A stretch of DNA of 64,000 nt from Clostridiales bacterium (GCA_015069605.1 SVII01000001.1:91403-155402), one strand, 5' to 3'; counted from the stretch's first letter, positions 24,928 through 33,961 are shown. Numbers and translations: made by a program. The notes: generated from the sequence alone by a model not told the origin.

Positions 24928-26928
24928 ATGGACGTACAGAAAACCACCATCAACGCGATCAGAATTTTATCCGCGGAAGCCATTGAAAAAGCAAAATCCG
25001 GTCACCCCGGTCTGCCTATGGGTTGCGCGCCAATCGCGTACACGTTATTTCAAAATCATTTGAAATTTAATCCCAAAAATACGAAATGGGAAAACCGCGA
25101 CAGATTTATCTTGTCCGCAGGTCACGGCTCTATGTTGGATTATTCCCTTTTCTACCTCTATGGTATGGGTTTAACGAAAGAAGATTTGATGAACTTCCGT
25201 CAGCTCGGTGCAAAAACGCCCGGTCACCCCGAATACGGCCACACGGCAGGCGTAGAAACGACCACAGGTCCCTTGGGGCAAGGTATCGCCAACGCCGTAG
25301 GTATGGCGCTTGCAGAAGCGCATCTTGCCGCAAGATACAACAAACCCAACTTTAACGTAGTCGATCACTACACCTACGCAATTTGCGGCGACGGTTGCTT
25401 GGAAGAAGGTATTTCTTACGAAGCGTGTTCGTTTGCAGGCACGAATAAACTTGGTAAACTCATCGTTTTGTATGATGATAACGATATCACCATCGAAGGT
25501 GACACCGACGTTACTTTCAAAGAAGACGTAGCGGCTCGTTTTGAAGCGCAGAATTGGCAAGTATTGAAGGTGAACTTCGTAGAAAATCCTGACGACGTCG
25601 CTCTCCTTTCCAAAGCGATTGAAACGGCGAAAGCGGAAACGGAAAAACCCTCTATCATTATCTGCCGCACCCACATTGGTTATGGTTCCCCTTTGGAAGG
25701 TTCTGCAAAATGCCATGGCGCGCCTTTGGGAGCGGATAACCTTCAAAAATCTAAAGAAAACCTCGGTTGGACGTACGCGCCTTTTGAATGTCCTCAGGAA
25801 GTATTCGACCACTGCGCTGTAAAAGCGGCGGCGGGCGCAAAAGACGAAGCGGCTTGGAACGAATTGTTTGCAAAATACGAAGCGGCTTATCCCGAACTTG
25901 CAAAAGAATACAAATCGGTAATGGCAGGCGAAAAGCCTAACTTTGACCAAATGCCCGAATTGTACGATTTTGAAAAGCCTATGGCAACTCGTCAAACATC
26001 CGCAAAAATCCTCAATCAAATCGCAGCAAAAATGCCTGGTCTTATGGGCGGTTCGGCAGACCTCGGCCCCTCCAACCTTTCGGAAATGAAAGATACGGAC
26101 GAAATCAAATACGGCACGTTCTCCGCGGATTGCTTCGCAGGCAGAAATATGCACTACGGTATCCGTGAACACGCAATGGCGGCAATGGCGAATGGTATGC
26201 AGCTCCACGGCGGTATTCAAGCGTATTGCGCTACTTTCTTCGTATTCTCCGATTATTGCAAACCCGCTATGCGTCTTTCTGCGTTGATGAAATTGCCCGT
26301 AACGTATATCATGACGCACGATTCCATCGGCGTTGGCGAAGACGGCCCTACCCATCAACCCGTTGAACAGTTGATTATGCTCCGTTCGATTCCCGGCATC
26401 AAGGTATTCCGTCCCGCAGACGGAAAAGAAACAGCAGCGGCTTGGGTATCCGCAATGAGCGGCGAAGAACCCACTGTGTTAGTTCTTACCCGTCAAAACT
26501 TGCCTCAATATGAAAATAGCGGCAAAGTGGCTATGAAAGGCGGCTACGTATTGGAAGATTGCGAAGGTACGCCCGACGTACTTTTGATCGGCACGGGTTC
26601 GGAAGTGGAACTTTGCGTGAAAGCAAAAGCCGTTTTGGCTGAACAGGGCGTTAAAGCAAGAGTCGTTTCTATGCCTTGTATCGAAGAATTTGAAAAACAG
26701 AGTTGCGAATACAAGAATTCGGTTATCCCTGCAAACGTAAAAGCAAGAGTTTGCGTTGAAGCAGGTTCGCCTTACAGCTGGTATAAATACGCAGGCGAAA
26801 ACGGCGAGATCGTAGGTATGTCCACCTTCGGCGCATCTGCTCCTGCAGGAGTGTTGTTCCCCCACTTCGGTTTCTCCGTAGAAAACGTTGTAGAAAAAGC
26901 GTTGGTTTCCGTAAAAAAATGTAAATAA
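24928..26928 (+). CDS. tkt: Transketolase
   Basis: 666 aa, full length. Thiamine-diphosphate enzyme of the non-oxidative pentose phosphate pathway, moving two-carbon units between sugar phosphates. N-terminal ThDP/Mg motif GDGCLEEGISYEACSFAG followed by LYDDN; substrate His in SGHPGLPMG; TTGPLGQGIANAVGMA; the catalytic Glu lies in GIREHAMAA of the pyrimidine domain; C-terminal domain begins near KGGYVLEDCEG. TTAGGAG precedes the ATG at 24928. No clear promoter in the 110-nt gap, so cotranscription with the upstream mutase is plausible. Followed by a strong terminator. Confidence 0.95.
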   Translation: MDVQKTTINAIRILSAEAIEKAKSGHPGLPMGCAPIAYTLFQNHLKFNPKNTKWENRDRFILSAGHGSMLDYSLFYLYGMGLTKEDLMNFRQLGAKTPGHPEYGHTAGVETTTGPLGQGIANAVGMALAEAHLAARYNKPNFNVVDHYTYAICGDGCLEEGISYEACSFAGTNKLGKLIVLYDDNDITIEGDTDVTFKEDVAARFEAQNWQVLKVNFVENPDDVALLSKAIETAKAETEKPSIIICRTHIGYGSPLEGSAKCHGAPLGADNLQKSKENLGWTYAPFECPQEVFDHCAVKAAAGAKDEAAWNELFAKYEAAYPELAKEYKSVMAGEKPNFDQMPELYDFEKPMATRQTSAKILNQIAAKMPGLMGGSADLGPSNLSEMKDTDEIKYGTFSADCFAGRNMHYGIREHAMAAMANGMQLHGGIQAYCATFFVFSDYCKPAMRLSALMKLPVTYIMTHDSIGVGEDGPTHQPVEQLIMLRSIPGIKVFRPADGKETAAAWVSAMSGEEPTVLVLTRQNLPQYENSGKVAMKGGYVLEDCEGTPDVLLIGTGSEVELCVKAKAVLAEQGVKARVVSMPCIEEFEKQSCEYKNSVIPANVKARVCVEAGSPYSWYKYAGENGEIVGMSTFGASAPAGVLFPHFGFSVENVVEKALVSVKKCK

Positions 26929-26948
26929 GTTTCCCTAAATAGGAAAAG

Positions 26949-26981
26949 ACAGCGTAGCAAAATTGCTACGCTGTTTCTTTT
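26949..26981. terminator. Terminator between tkt and the AraC regulator gene
   Basis: Perfect 12-bp stem (ACAGCGTAGCAA with its complement, loop AA) followed by TTCTTTTT on the plus strand; it lies between convergent genes. Confidence 0.85.
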
Positions 26982-27859
26982 TATGTTTTGTTCTTCTTTT
27001 CAACTGGCAACCAGATTTCGCAACGATATTCCGCGCTGCTTACGTCGCCGTCGGGATACGCCTCAATATCCAACTCACGCGTTGGCTGATATGCGGAATG
27101 TGGGAAAAATTCCGTACAAATTTTCTTCCAAGTGTCCTGAATAGCGTTGGGCATCGCGCCGACACACGCAAACACCGCCCACGTTCTCGCAGGAATGAAA
27201 TTCCGTCTATATCCTTGCGGAATGGGGGTATCTTTATCGCAAGCCGCCGCAATGGAATATTCAAACGTCTTTTCATTTTCGTTCTTATTCGCATAACAAA
27301 CACCAAAAAGATACGTTTTCTCCGACGCAAGCGATAACAATTCGTCCGAAGTTCCGTCCGCGTTGGCTCTGTCCCAAAACGCAGGCACGGATTTGAGGTT
27401 TGCCCCGTTTTCCGTGGTATGTATCTCCACTTTTTCTATTACCTCAAACGCTTCTTTTTCCACAATTTTGTAATCCATTAGACTACCTCCACTAACAGTA
27501 ATTTTTACGGAAATCCGAGAAAATGCTTTTAATTTTGATCCGTCTTTCTTCGCTTCAGACGGAGTGATGCCGTGAAATTTGGAAAACGCTCTTGTAAAGC
27601 TTTCCGGACTTTCATACCCATATTTTAAAGCAATGTCAATTACTTTCACATTAGAAGAATTTAATTCGTTCCCCGCAAGCGTTAGACGCCTATTTCGTAT
27701 ATATTCACCAAGCGACATACCGCAAACCGCGCCAAAAATTCGTTGAAAATAAAACCCCGAATACGATGCTTTTTTTGCGATTTCCTCATAATTAATATCT
27801 TCGGCGATGTGTTCTTCCACGTAGTCGATTGCGTTTTGTATTCCAATCCACCAATCCAT
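26981..27859 (-). CDS. AraC family regulator with GyrI-like effector domain
   Basis: 292 aa. Residues about 8-105 form the AraC double HTH (AIDYVEEHIAEDINYEEIAKK, then YESPESFTRAFSKFHGITPSEAK). The C-terminal 160 residues are a GyrI-like small-molecule-binding domain (EVIEKVEIHTT, AIQDTWKKICTEFFP, YPDGD near the end). This fusion is typical of regulators of drug or stress responses (Rob/SoxS-like with BmrR-type sensor). Start at 27859 backed by GGAGGT. No target gene adjacent. Confidence 0.83.
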   Translation of the reverse strand: MDWWIGIQNAIDYVEEHIAEDINYEEIAKKASYSGFYFQRIFGAVCGMSLGEYIRNRRLTLAGNELNSSNVKVIDIALKYGYESPESFTRAFSKFHGITPSEAKKDGSKLKAFSRISVKITVSGGSLMDYKIVEKEAFEVIEKVEIHTTENGANLKSVPAFWDRANADGTSDELLSLASEKTYLFGVCYANKNENEKTFEYSIAAACDKDTPIPQGYRRNFIPARTWAVFACVGAMPNAIQDTWKKICTEFFPHSAYQPTRELDIEAYPDGDVSSAEYRCEIWLPVEKKNKT

Positions 27860-28059
27860 TGTCTTTTACCTCCGACATCTATTATATCGAAAAATATCTT
27901 CTTTTTCCTGATTTTTTGTGCTTTTATACGCAAGCATTTTTTTAATTTTCGATAAATTATCACAGTTTGAAAACAAAAATTACGCAAATAGAGATTATAA
28001 TAGGATTGTAAATCTAGCTCATCCATTTCCTTTACAGGAAAACCTCCATAAATTAAGGC

Positions 28060-28096
28060 AAAAGCGCGCGTACCCCTTACGCGTGCTTTTGTTTTG
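28060..28096. terminator. Terminator-like hairpin after the S41 protease gene
   Basis: Arms 28060-28072 and 28078-28090 pair over 13 bp (one G-T) around CCCCT. The plus-strand exit is TTTTGTTTT; the minus-strand exit is TTTTGCC, so it works better in the plus direction. Confidence 0.5.
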
Positions 28097-28114
28097 CCGT
28101 TTCTAAAGGATATT

Positions 28115-28160
28115 CGACGCATACATGTCTATGGGTAAATTACTTCAACACGTACCTGCC
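28115..28160 (+). repeat. Dispersed repeat, copies 4a and 4b
   Basis: A diverged copy (CGACGCATACATGTC, 28115-28129) and a better one (CAACACGTACCTGCC, 28146-28160), 31 bp apart in the same orientation, between gene ends. Confidence 0.5.
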
Positions 28161-28169
28161 TGTCTCATT

Positions 28170-29552
28170 TTAAGAAAACAACTTTTCAATCGCCGCTTTG
28201 GTTTCTTTTTCCCAATCCCTATCTTCTTCCATGGATACCGCTCCGTCCTCAGGCAATATGCCGCGATCGTGAATACAAGTATCCGATACAGGCCAACGAA
28301 TTTGCGCCGTAGTTAATTTAATCGCTCCGCCACTGATATAAAAAGGATACGTCGTTTGCATAATCCCTTTCCCAAACGTTTTGGCTATGCCACCACGCTC
28401 CGCCAAGCAAATATCCGTATAGTTCACCGCCCCGTAATCAATCATAGCCCCGATTAAACATTCCGAGGCGGACGCCGTCATTACATCCGCTAACACACAA
28501 ATACGGCTCTCATCTGTGAAATATCGATAAAAATCATTGCCCGTAGCTTTAAATTCCCGACGCTTTTCTCCATAATCAGCCACCATCACCACAGGTTTTT
28601 TCTGTTTCGCCGTTTTACAAAAATACGAGGAAATCTCGCGCATAACATCTAAATATCCACCACCGTTGCCACGAAGATCCAACACAAGGTTTATCTTTCC
28701 TTCCTCTTTAAAAACGTCCATCGCTTGTTTAAATTCATCCGCCGCGCCGCCGTTGAATTGCGTCAAGCGGATATATGCCGTTGTTGCGTCTAAATAGGTG
28801 AATGGATCTCCCCCAACCGTCAAATCTTTCGCGTCATCACCTTGAAAACGATATGCCGTCGTACTCGTGTGATAAAAGACGTAATTTTCCACGTATTTCT
28901 CTTTCGATAAGGACACGGTAGCCTCTTTTTCCCCGTCACGTACTTTCACCACAAACGGTTCCCCCGTTGCCCGCTCACTTACAAACGTGAGAAACTCGTC
29001 GAATATAACGCTTTCTTTGATATCGTCAACTGTTTTACCAAACCCGATCACGTAAGACCCTGCTTTCACCCCCGCTTTCTCCGCAGGTGAGTTGCCTGCA
29101 ACGCGAGAAATATACATTTGATCCGCCCCATCCACGCTCTTAATCGTAAACACTAACCCAAGACCGCTTCTCTTGCCTTTGGACGCCGCCGTGTTTGTTA
29201 CAAACTCATCTGCCGTCATATACATGGAATAGGAGTCCAACAACCTTCCGTTAATCGCGTCATAGATTACGCCGTAAAACTCCTCATCGCTGATCGAATA
29301 ATAATAATCGTTATCAATCCTATTTTTAATTCTATCCAGCGCCCGCAAATCTTTATCTACCGTCAAACGCCCCACAAAGCCGCCGATTGCAAACGAACCC
29401 AACGCAATCGCGAGCATAATTGCAACCGTTTTCGTCAAATTGCGTCTTTGAGAGCTTTCCGTTGTTAAATCCGACCCATTATGCGGCATTTTAATATTTG
29501 CGTCCCTATCCTCTATTATATTTTTTTTATTTTCATCGCTATTTTTTCGCAT
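28170..29552 (-). CDS. S41 family C-terminal processing protease
   Basis: 460 aa. Cytosolic Asn/Asp-rich N-terminus, one membrane anchor (about 41-63, VAIMLAIALGSFAIGGFVGRL), then an extracytoplasmic tail-specific protease: PDZ domain around 120-200 (SPAEKAGVKAGSYVIGFG), S41 core with LDLRGNGGGYLD and the catalytic Ser in TASASECLIGAMIDYG. The usual catalytic Lys about 25 residues on lies in the GIAKTFGKGIMQ segment. CtpA-like enzymes trim envelope proteins or signalling proteases; the substrate is not deducible. GGGGAGG precedes the ATG at 29552. It follows the PucR-type regulator on the same strand by 112 nt. Confidence 0.86.
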   Translation of the reverse strand: MRKNSDENKKNIIEDRDANIKMPHNGSDLTTESSQRRNLTKTVAIMLAIALGSFAIGGFVGRLTVDKDLRALDRIKNRIDNDYYYSISDEEFYGVIYDAINGRLLDSYSMYMTADEFVTNTAASKGKRSGLGLVFTIKSVDGADQMYISRVAGNSPAEKAGVKAGSYVIGFGKTVDDIKESVIFDEFLTFVSERATGEPFVVKVRDGEKEATVSLSKEKYVENYVFYHTSTTAYRFQGDDAKDLTVGGDPFTYLDATTAYIRLTQFNGGAADEFKQAMDVFKEEGKINLVLDLRGNGGGYLDVMREISSYFCKTAKQKKPVVMVADYGEKRREFKATGNDFYRYFTDESRICVLADVMTASASECLIGAMIDYGAVNYTDICLAERGGIAKTFGKGIMQTTYPFYISGGAIKLTTAQIRWPVSDTCIHDRGILPEDGAVSMEEDRDWEKETKAAIEKLFS

Positions 29553-29664
29553 TACGCGATCCTCCCCACTGTCAAAAAGGCAGTCATGAAAATATATCCT
29601 TTTTTGCGTTCATTTATACCCATTAATGGGCAAAACGCCGAATTCCTTCGACGTTTTTGTTTTT

Positions 29665-30681
29665 TTACTTATTCAATAATCGATACAACACCGTCAATAC
29701 ACGGAATGACACTGCATCTGAGAACAATCGAATATTCAACCCTGTTGCCTTTTCAATTTTATCCAGTCGATACAACAACGTATTGCGGTGCATATACAAA
29801 TTTCTCGACGTTTCGCTGACGTTCAAGCTACTTTGCAAAAACGCTTCGGCGGTGTTCAACATCTCCTCTTCTTCAAATATCTCTTTAAATGATTCGTCCG
29901 TAAGATCAGTGAAATATTCTATCAATTTCCCTTCGGGAATATCCTCTAACATCTTCACAAGCACAAATTCCCGATAGGAATGCACGTTGCCGTTTATCTC
30001 GAATACATCCGCGTATCGAAGAGCATTCGAGGCACCCGTGTACGAGGTTGCCACGTCTTTCAAGTCTCGAACAATCGACCCAACACCTGCCTTTGCTTCC
30101 ACTCCAAGCTCCTCTTGTAAGGAGTGCACTAAAAACTCCGCATAGTCCACAGCAGAACGATATTCCTCACTCTCCGTATCCATAAATTTCACAAGTACGC
30201 ATTCTTCTTCGCTTATTTTTACGGCAGTGTCAAGGCTATTGCCTCCATACTGTTCTAAAACAGCAAGTGTTTCTTCCATCATTTTAGGCACGCGCAACGC
30301 AATCGCGAAACACGCGCGCCCACGCAAGGAATATTTCGTCGCGTATTTATAGATACTCATAGACGAGCATTCGCCAAGCAGGATGCGCTTTAAATATTCT
30401 GCTTTCGTAAGGTCAGTTTCTTTTTCCGAAAAGCTCTCCACATAAGAGGGTAACAACGCCGCATAGTTGGTTATTTCCGTACCTACCCCCTTCAAAATGC
30501 CGATATACCCCGTTCCTCTAAACCAAAAACGGAAATAGGTGTATTCCCCGTCGTCCGTGACGCCTTCAAATTGTCGATCGCACACAGGTACGCCTTCAGG
30601 ACGAGTATTTTCTGCATAATAGGTAAAAGGCAAATCGAGTTTTTCCGAAATTCCTTTAATGATTTTTTGCAATTCGGACAT
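29665..30681 (-). CDS. PucR/CdaR family transcriptional regulator
   Basis: 338 aa from ATG at 30681, behind GGAGGG (7 nt). A longer reading from 30780 would start inside the promoter and is rejected. The C-terminus is the PucR-type HTH (LNVSETSRNLYMHRNTLLYRLDKIEKATG), and the central part resembles the GGDEF-like domain seen in CdaR regulators. The N-terminal region has no recognisable ligand domain. Family members activate catabolic genes for sugar acids or purines; nothing of that kind is adjacent, so the target is unknown. Confidence 0.8.
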   Translation of the reverse strand: MSELQKIIKGISEKLDLPFTYYAENTRPEGVPVCDRQFEGVTDDGEYTYFRFWFRGTGYIGILKGVGTEITNYAALLPSYVESFSEKETDLTKAEYLKRILLGECSSMSIYKYATKYSLRGRACFAIALRVPKMMEETLAVLEQYGGNSLDTAVKISEEECVLVKFMDTESEEYRSAVDYAEFLVHSLQEELGVEAKAGVGSIVRDLKDVATSYTGASNALRYADVFEINGNVHSYREFVLVKMLEDIPEGKLIEYFTDLTDESFKEIFEEEEMLNTAEAFLQSSLNVSETSRNLYMHRNTLLYRLDKIEKATGLNIRLFSDAVSFRVLTVLYRLLNK

Positions 30682-30751
30682 AACGTATCCCTCCGTAACC
30701 GCTCCTACGCTCAAAACGCGATGGCTTATTTTCATAGGTTGTTTCCTACCC

Positions 30752-30780
30752 ATTATACACCAAAACAATTTTTTTTTCAA
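30752..30780 (-). promoter_or_regulatory. Promoter of the PucR-type regulator
   Basis: Minus strand: TTGAAA (30780-30775), 17 bp, TATAAT (30757-30752). Its position also fixes the shorter protein start. Confidence 0.75.
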
Positions 30781-30891
30781 GGCTTTTTAGGTGTTTTTTG
30801 ATTTTCCTCGATTTTTATAAAAAACTCTTCTATATTTTAAAAAAAACTTGAATTTTTTCAAAGAAAATACCAAAAAACAATCGCTTATGTA

Positions 30892-30920
30892 TTGACAACA
30901 ACTTTTAAAAGTGATATAAT
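30892..30920 (+). promoter_or_regulatory. Strong consensus promoter
   Basis: TTGACA (30892-30897), 17 bp, TATAAT (30915-30920), both perfect; preceded by an A/T-rich UP-like stretch. Drives the gene at 31009. Confidence 0.88.
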
Positions 30921-31008
30921 ACTGTAAAATGAATAGTTTAATTCCGCCTGTTTGCGAAAAACACACGGAAAAGCAAATTCAAAAATCACTTTCAGGAGAG
31001 ATTTGTTT

Positions 31009-32046
31009 ATGAGCAAAGTCAACCAGGAAAACATGGAACGTAGCGCTGCAAATGAAAACGCTGCATCCAACGCGCCGGAAACCCCGGCAAAGCAGAAGAA
31101 AGGCGCTGTTGTCGTACGTTGGATTAACTACGTTATCGGCCTTGCATTTGTTATTGTTGCAATGTACAGCCTCACCCAACCTAGCATGCAAATGGTCGGC
31201 ATCGTCGGTCTTGTTGTTACCGCAATCAGCGTTGCGTTGGCTACCTGCCTTGCAGTTGCTGCGATCGGTAAAACAGCTTGGCTGAATGGCTTGCAAGTAC
31301 TTCTTACCGTTGTTTACGCTATTTTGTTTGTAACCGCAGGCGCGGTGTTAAGTGACCTTAACGGTTTGATCTTCCTTATCCTTGCTGTTGTTGTTGCATT
31401 GGTTATCGCTATTGGTTTGGTTCGTATCTATGCTGACAGAGCATATGCATCCGACCTTGTTCGTTACATTTTAGAATTGATCGTTGCATTGGTTCTTGCA
31501 GTCGTACTTGTATTGGAAAAACTTGATGACAACAAATATCAAATTTTCGCGTTGGTCGCAGCGGCTGTTACCATCCTTCAATTGATCTTGGTTGCAGCGC
31601 AAATCAAAGCAAGCAGCAAGAAAGAAGTTGCAGAAGCAAGAGAAGCAACCGAAAAAGAAGTTACCAGCGGTTTCACTGTTGAAGAATACGCTGTTGCTTA
31701 TCCCTATGAAGGCGGCCCCGTTGCAGGTGTTGAAATGGCTCAGGAAGTTAACCCTACCTACACCCCTGGCAAGGTGCAGCCCGTTGCTACTGCAGGTTAT
31801 GATTTCTACAACTGCAAGAGCTTTGACCCCTTCATTGCTACGCTTGACAACGAAGAAAGAAATCAGTTCACCGAACTCTTCATCTTGAAATATAAAGGTG
31901 TTATGCCCGAAATTCCTGATTATGAAGTAGGCGGCGACAACCGTGAATTCTTCCGCAAGGTATTCATCTACCTTGGTCAGTACAGAGATAGAATTCCTAA
32001 CGGATTGCTTACCAAGATGTATAACTTCTCGGTAAAACTTTCCTAA
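31009..32046 (+). CDS. Multi-pass membrane protein with conserved soluble C-terminal domain
   Basis: 345 aa from ATG at 31009 (CAGGAGAG upstream). A charged N-terminus of about 30 residues, six likely membrane helices (about 35-190), a Lys/Glu-rich linker and a soluble C-terminal domain of about 80 residues (from FYNCKSFDPFIATL to the end). The codon choice is narrow (GTT, GCA, CTT, AAC) and the promoter and terminator are both strong, so high expression is likely. I do not recognise the family. Monocistronic. Function unknown; a structural or stress-related membrane role is only a guess. Confidence 0.7.
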   Translation: MSKVNQENMERSAANENAASNAPETPAKQKKGAVVVRWINYVIGLAFVIVAMYSLTQPSMQMVGIVGLVVTAISVALATCLAVAAIGKTAWLNGLQVLLTVVYAILFVTAGAVLSDLNGLIFLILAVVVALVIAIGLVRIYADRAYASDLVRYILELIVALVLAVVLVLEKLDDNKYQIFALVAAAVTILQLILVAAQIKASSKKEVAEAREATEKEVTSGFTVEEYAVAYPYEGGPVAGVEMAQEVNPTYTPGKVQPVATAGYDFYNCKSFDPFIATLDNEERNQFTELFILKYKGVMPEIPDYEVGGDNREFFRKVFIYLGQYRDRIPNGLLTKMYNFSVKLS

Positions 32047-32065
32047 TATTCTCTTGAAATTATAT

Positions 32066-32098
32066 TGAGCCGACGTGTACAACGTCGGCTCATTTTTT
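32066..32098 (+). terminator. Terminator of the membrane-protein gene
   Basis: Perfect 11-bp stem (TGAGCCGACGT and complement, loop GTACA) followed by TTTTTT. Confidence 0.9.
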
Positions 32099-32130
32099 AT
32101 CTCTTTATATTTATTTTCATGTTTTAAGAC

Positions 32131-32160
32131 AAAAAAAGGCAAGCCATCAGGCTTGCCTTT
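32131..32160 (-). terminator. Terminator of the sigma-factor operon
   Basis: 11-bp stem AAAGGCAAGCC/GGCTTGCCTTT with a 4-nt loop; minus-strand exit TTTTTTTG. It begins immediately beyond the last stop codon. Confidence 0.88.
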
Positions 32161-32529
32161 TTACATTTCCGCATTAATCTTGATTTGTACCCGTACCCCA
32201 TCTTCTTCGATGTAGATACGTTCTTCACAAAGTGTTTTTACTAAAAACAATCCCCTACCGTGTTCGGCAAATAGGTCAGCATTTTTCACTTCCGCCGTTG
32301 GCGCAATCACGTGATCGGATATAATTTTTAATTCCACAAACCCATCCAACACCGCACCTTGTAATCTCGCTTCACCGTTTGCGTGCCGCAATACGTTACC
32401 AAGCAATTCGCACGCCACCAAGCGACTGTCAAACACACTGTGTTCAGGTACGTTCTCTTTTGCGAGAAAGACGCACAGTTCCCGTAACGCCGCCTGCAAC
32501 GTGTCGGTATCTTTAATTTTTATCACCAT
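32161..32529 (-). CDS. Anti-sigma kinase-like HATPase, RsbW/SpoIIAB type, intact
   Basis: 122 aa. GHKL ATPase fold with an intact N-box (ACELLGNVLRHA: Glu, Asn and His all present) and a G-box EHGRGLFLVKTL. Such proteins bind and inhibit a sigma factor and phosphorylate an anti-anti-sigma STAS protein. It is the last gene of a four-gene operon with the order STAS, degenerate HATPase, sigma, this gene. The placement after sigma is unusual; the canonical order puts the kinase before sigma. It is the best candidate for the working anti-sigma factor here. Confidence 0.78.
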   Translation of the reverse strand: MVIKIKDTDTLQAALRELCVFLAKENVPEHSVFDSRLVACELLGNVLRHANGEARLQGAVLDGFVELKIISDHVIAPTAEVKNADLFAEHGRGLFLVKTLCEERIYIEEDGVRVQIKINAEM

Positions 32530-32548
32530 ACGCCCCCTCCTTTTCTTT

Positions 32549-33283
32549 TTACATCGAATCTTTCAACGTTTCCTTGAGTTTGGACAGCAATTTTCTCTCC
32601 AACCTCGACACAAACATTTGTGAAACCCCTAATTTTTTTGCTGTATCACTCTGCGACAATTCGTCCATATATCGACATTTGATTAACAGCTTTTCCGTTT
32701 CCGTAAAATCCCGCATTGCCGTGCGCAGCGTTTCTTTCATTTCAAAATCTTCGTACTTATCCTCATCGTCAGCGATTAAGGAATACAGCGAACCAGTCTC
32801 TCCGTCTTCGCTGCTCGCCATGCCGTCCAACGATACCGTTCCACCGATTTCCAACGCTTGCACAACATCTTCGGCAGATAAATGCAATTCCTCAGCGATC
32901 AATTTCACGCTAGGCTTCACACCGTTTTGCGATTCGTATTCCAAGGAAAATTTTTTTACTTGCGTACTAATTTCACTGAGTCTTCTCGGCAATTTCACCA
33001 TCCTCGATTTATCGCGGAAATAATTTTTAATCTCCCCCGTAATCGTAGGTGTGATAAACGTGGTGAATTGCATGCCAAGATCAGGCTCAAAACGATCAAT
33101 TCCACGCAAAAGCGCGTACGACGCAACCTGTTTTAGATCGTCATACTCCACCCCTCTCCCGACGAATTTTTTAGCAAGAATGTCGGCTATGTAGAGATAC
33201 TTCTCAGCGATTTGGTTTCGCAACGCAATATCGCCCGTCTCTTTGTAGCGCTTAAACAGCTCGGTTGTCTTTTCGTCCGTCAT
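32549..33283 (-). CDS. RNA polymerase sigma factor, SigB/F/G family
   Basis: 244 aa, complete. Region 2: AEKYLYIADILAKKF, the DDLKQVASYALLRGIDRF core-binding segment and FTTFITPTITGEIKNYFRDKS for -10 recognition. Region 3: RRLSEISTQVKKF and PSVKLIAEELHLS. Region 4: ETEKLLIKCRYMDELSQSDTAKKL and the recognition helix VSQMFVSRLERKLL. It belongs to the stress/sporulation group controlled by partner switching. Whether it is a general-stress sigma or a forespore-type sigma cannot be decided here; neighbouring sporulation genes are absent. Confidence 0.85.
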   Translation of the reverse strand: MTDEKTTELFKRYKETGDIALRNQIAEKYLYIADILAKKFVGRGVEYDDLKQVASYALLRGIDRFEPDLGMQFTTFITPTITGEIKNYFRDKSRMVKLPRRLSEISTQVKKFSLEYESQNGVKPSVKLIAEELHLSAEDVVQALEIGGTVSLDGMASSEDGETGSLYSLIADDEDKYEDFEMKETLRTAMRDFTETEKLLIKCRYMDELSQSDTAKKLGVSQMFVSRLERKLLSKLKETLKDSM

Positions 33284-33291
33284 TACCTATA

Positions 33292-33651
33292 TTAACCCTC
33301 GAAAGCAATTTTTTCTACTACGCCGTTTGCATTTTTGCAAAATTCTACTTCTTCACCGACCAACGACAACAACAACGCACGCGAGATTTCATTCTCGATA
33401 GAGTCTTCTATTGCGCCCTCGTGCTCCGCGCCCTCCGCCACGCAAGCCAACGTTTCACCTATCGTAAAGGTAATTGTCGCAGACAAAAAGCCACCGCGTT
33501 TTAAGATCAAAAGACTCTCCGTTACGCAAACCTTAAAATCCTCGGTCGAATCCACGTCAAACCCTGCGAGCGCGCAAAGTCCACCCGTTGTCAAACGCAC
33601 CGTCGTTAAATATTCACCCGTAAGGGGCAACGTTACAGAAAATTTTTCCAT
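33292..33651 (-). CDS. Degenerate RsbW-like HATPase
   Basis: 119 aa from ATG at 33651 (GGAGA, 9 nt). The N-terminal half matches RsbW (LPLTGEYLTTVRLTTGGLCA, then FDVDSTEDFKVCVTES), but the N-box reads ESLLILKRGGF: the Mg-binding Asn is Ile and the following His is Gly, and the G-box region (NEISRALLLSL) lacks the glycines. ATP binding and kinase activity are therefore improbable. The reading frame is intact and tightly coupled to the STAS gene (1-nt gap), which argues for a retained binding role, for example as a kinase-dead sigma or STAS partner. It occupies the place of rsbW in the canonical operon. Confidence 0.7.
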   Translation of the reverse strand: MEKFSVTLPLTGEYLTTVRLTTGGLCALAGFDVDSTEDFKVCVTESLLILKRGGFLSATITFTIGETLACVAEGAEHEGAIEDSIENEISRALLLSLVGEEVEFCKNANGVVEKIAFEG

Positions 33652-33652
33652 A

Positions 33653-33961
33653 TCACGCAATCTCCATAATGGAATCCAATGAACAAATTACGAACAATTT
33701 CTTAATCTTCGGTTGCAAGTTGACAAGTTTCATACTAAACCCATCTGTTTTCAATGCCTTTAAAATTTTTACAAACGTACCCAGCGTCGTGCTGTCGATA
33801 AAATTTAATTCCTTGCAATCAAACACTACGTTTGCAGGAGTCGTTTTATACCCATCCAAAACCGCCTGGTAAAAAGCGTCCGCATTGCCCAAATCGATAT
33901 CGCCAAATAAAGCGATTTTCAACACGCCTTCTTCCAAACCGATAATTTTTACTTCTTCCAT
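33653..33961 (-). CDS. Anti-anti-sigma factor, STAS domain (RsbV/SpoIIAA type)
   Basis: 102 aa. Single STAS domain with VLKIALFGDIDLGNADAF, VVFDCKELNFIDSTTLG and KLFVICSLDSIMEI. The phosphorylation loop is DSTTLG, where DSSGLG is usual, leaving Ser and Thr acceptors. In the partner-switch scheme the unphosphorylated form captures the anti-sigma kinase and frees sigma. The start at 33961 is preferred because GGAGG is 8 nt upstream; the ATG two codons earlier is too close to it. First gene of the operon. Confidence 0.82.
   Translation of the reverse strand: MEEVKIIGLEEGVLKIALFGDIDLGNADAFYQAVLDGYKTTPANVVFDCKELNFIDSTTLGTFVKILKALKTDGFSMKLVNLQPKIKKLFVICSLDSIMEIA

Larger units (their letters stand above)
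27860..28169. other. 310-bp gap between S41 protease and AraC regulator genes
   Basis: No protein gene seen. It holds two copies of the dispersed repeat (28115-28160), a 13-bp-stem terminator-like hairpin (28060-28096) and an isolated plus-strand TATAAT (27996-28001) about 60 nt before that hairpin, compatible with a small RNA but without a good -35. Confidence 0.4.
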
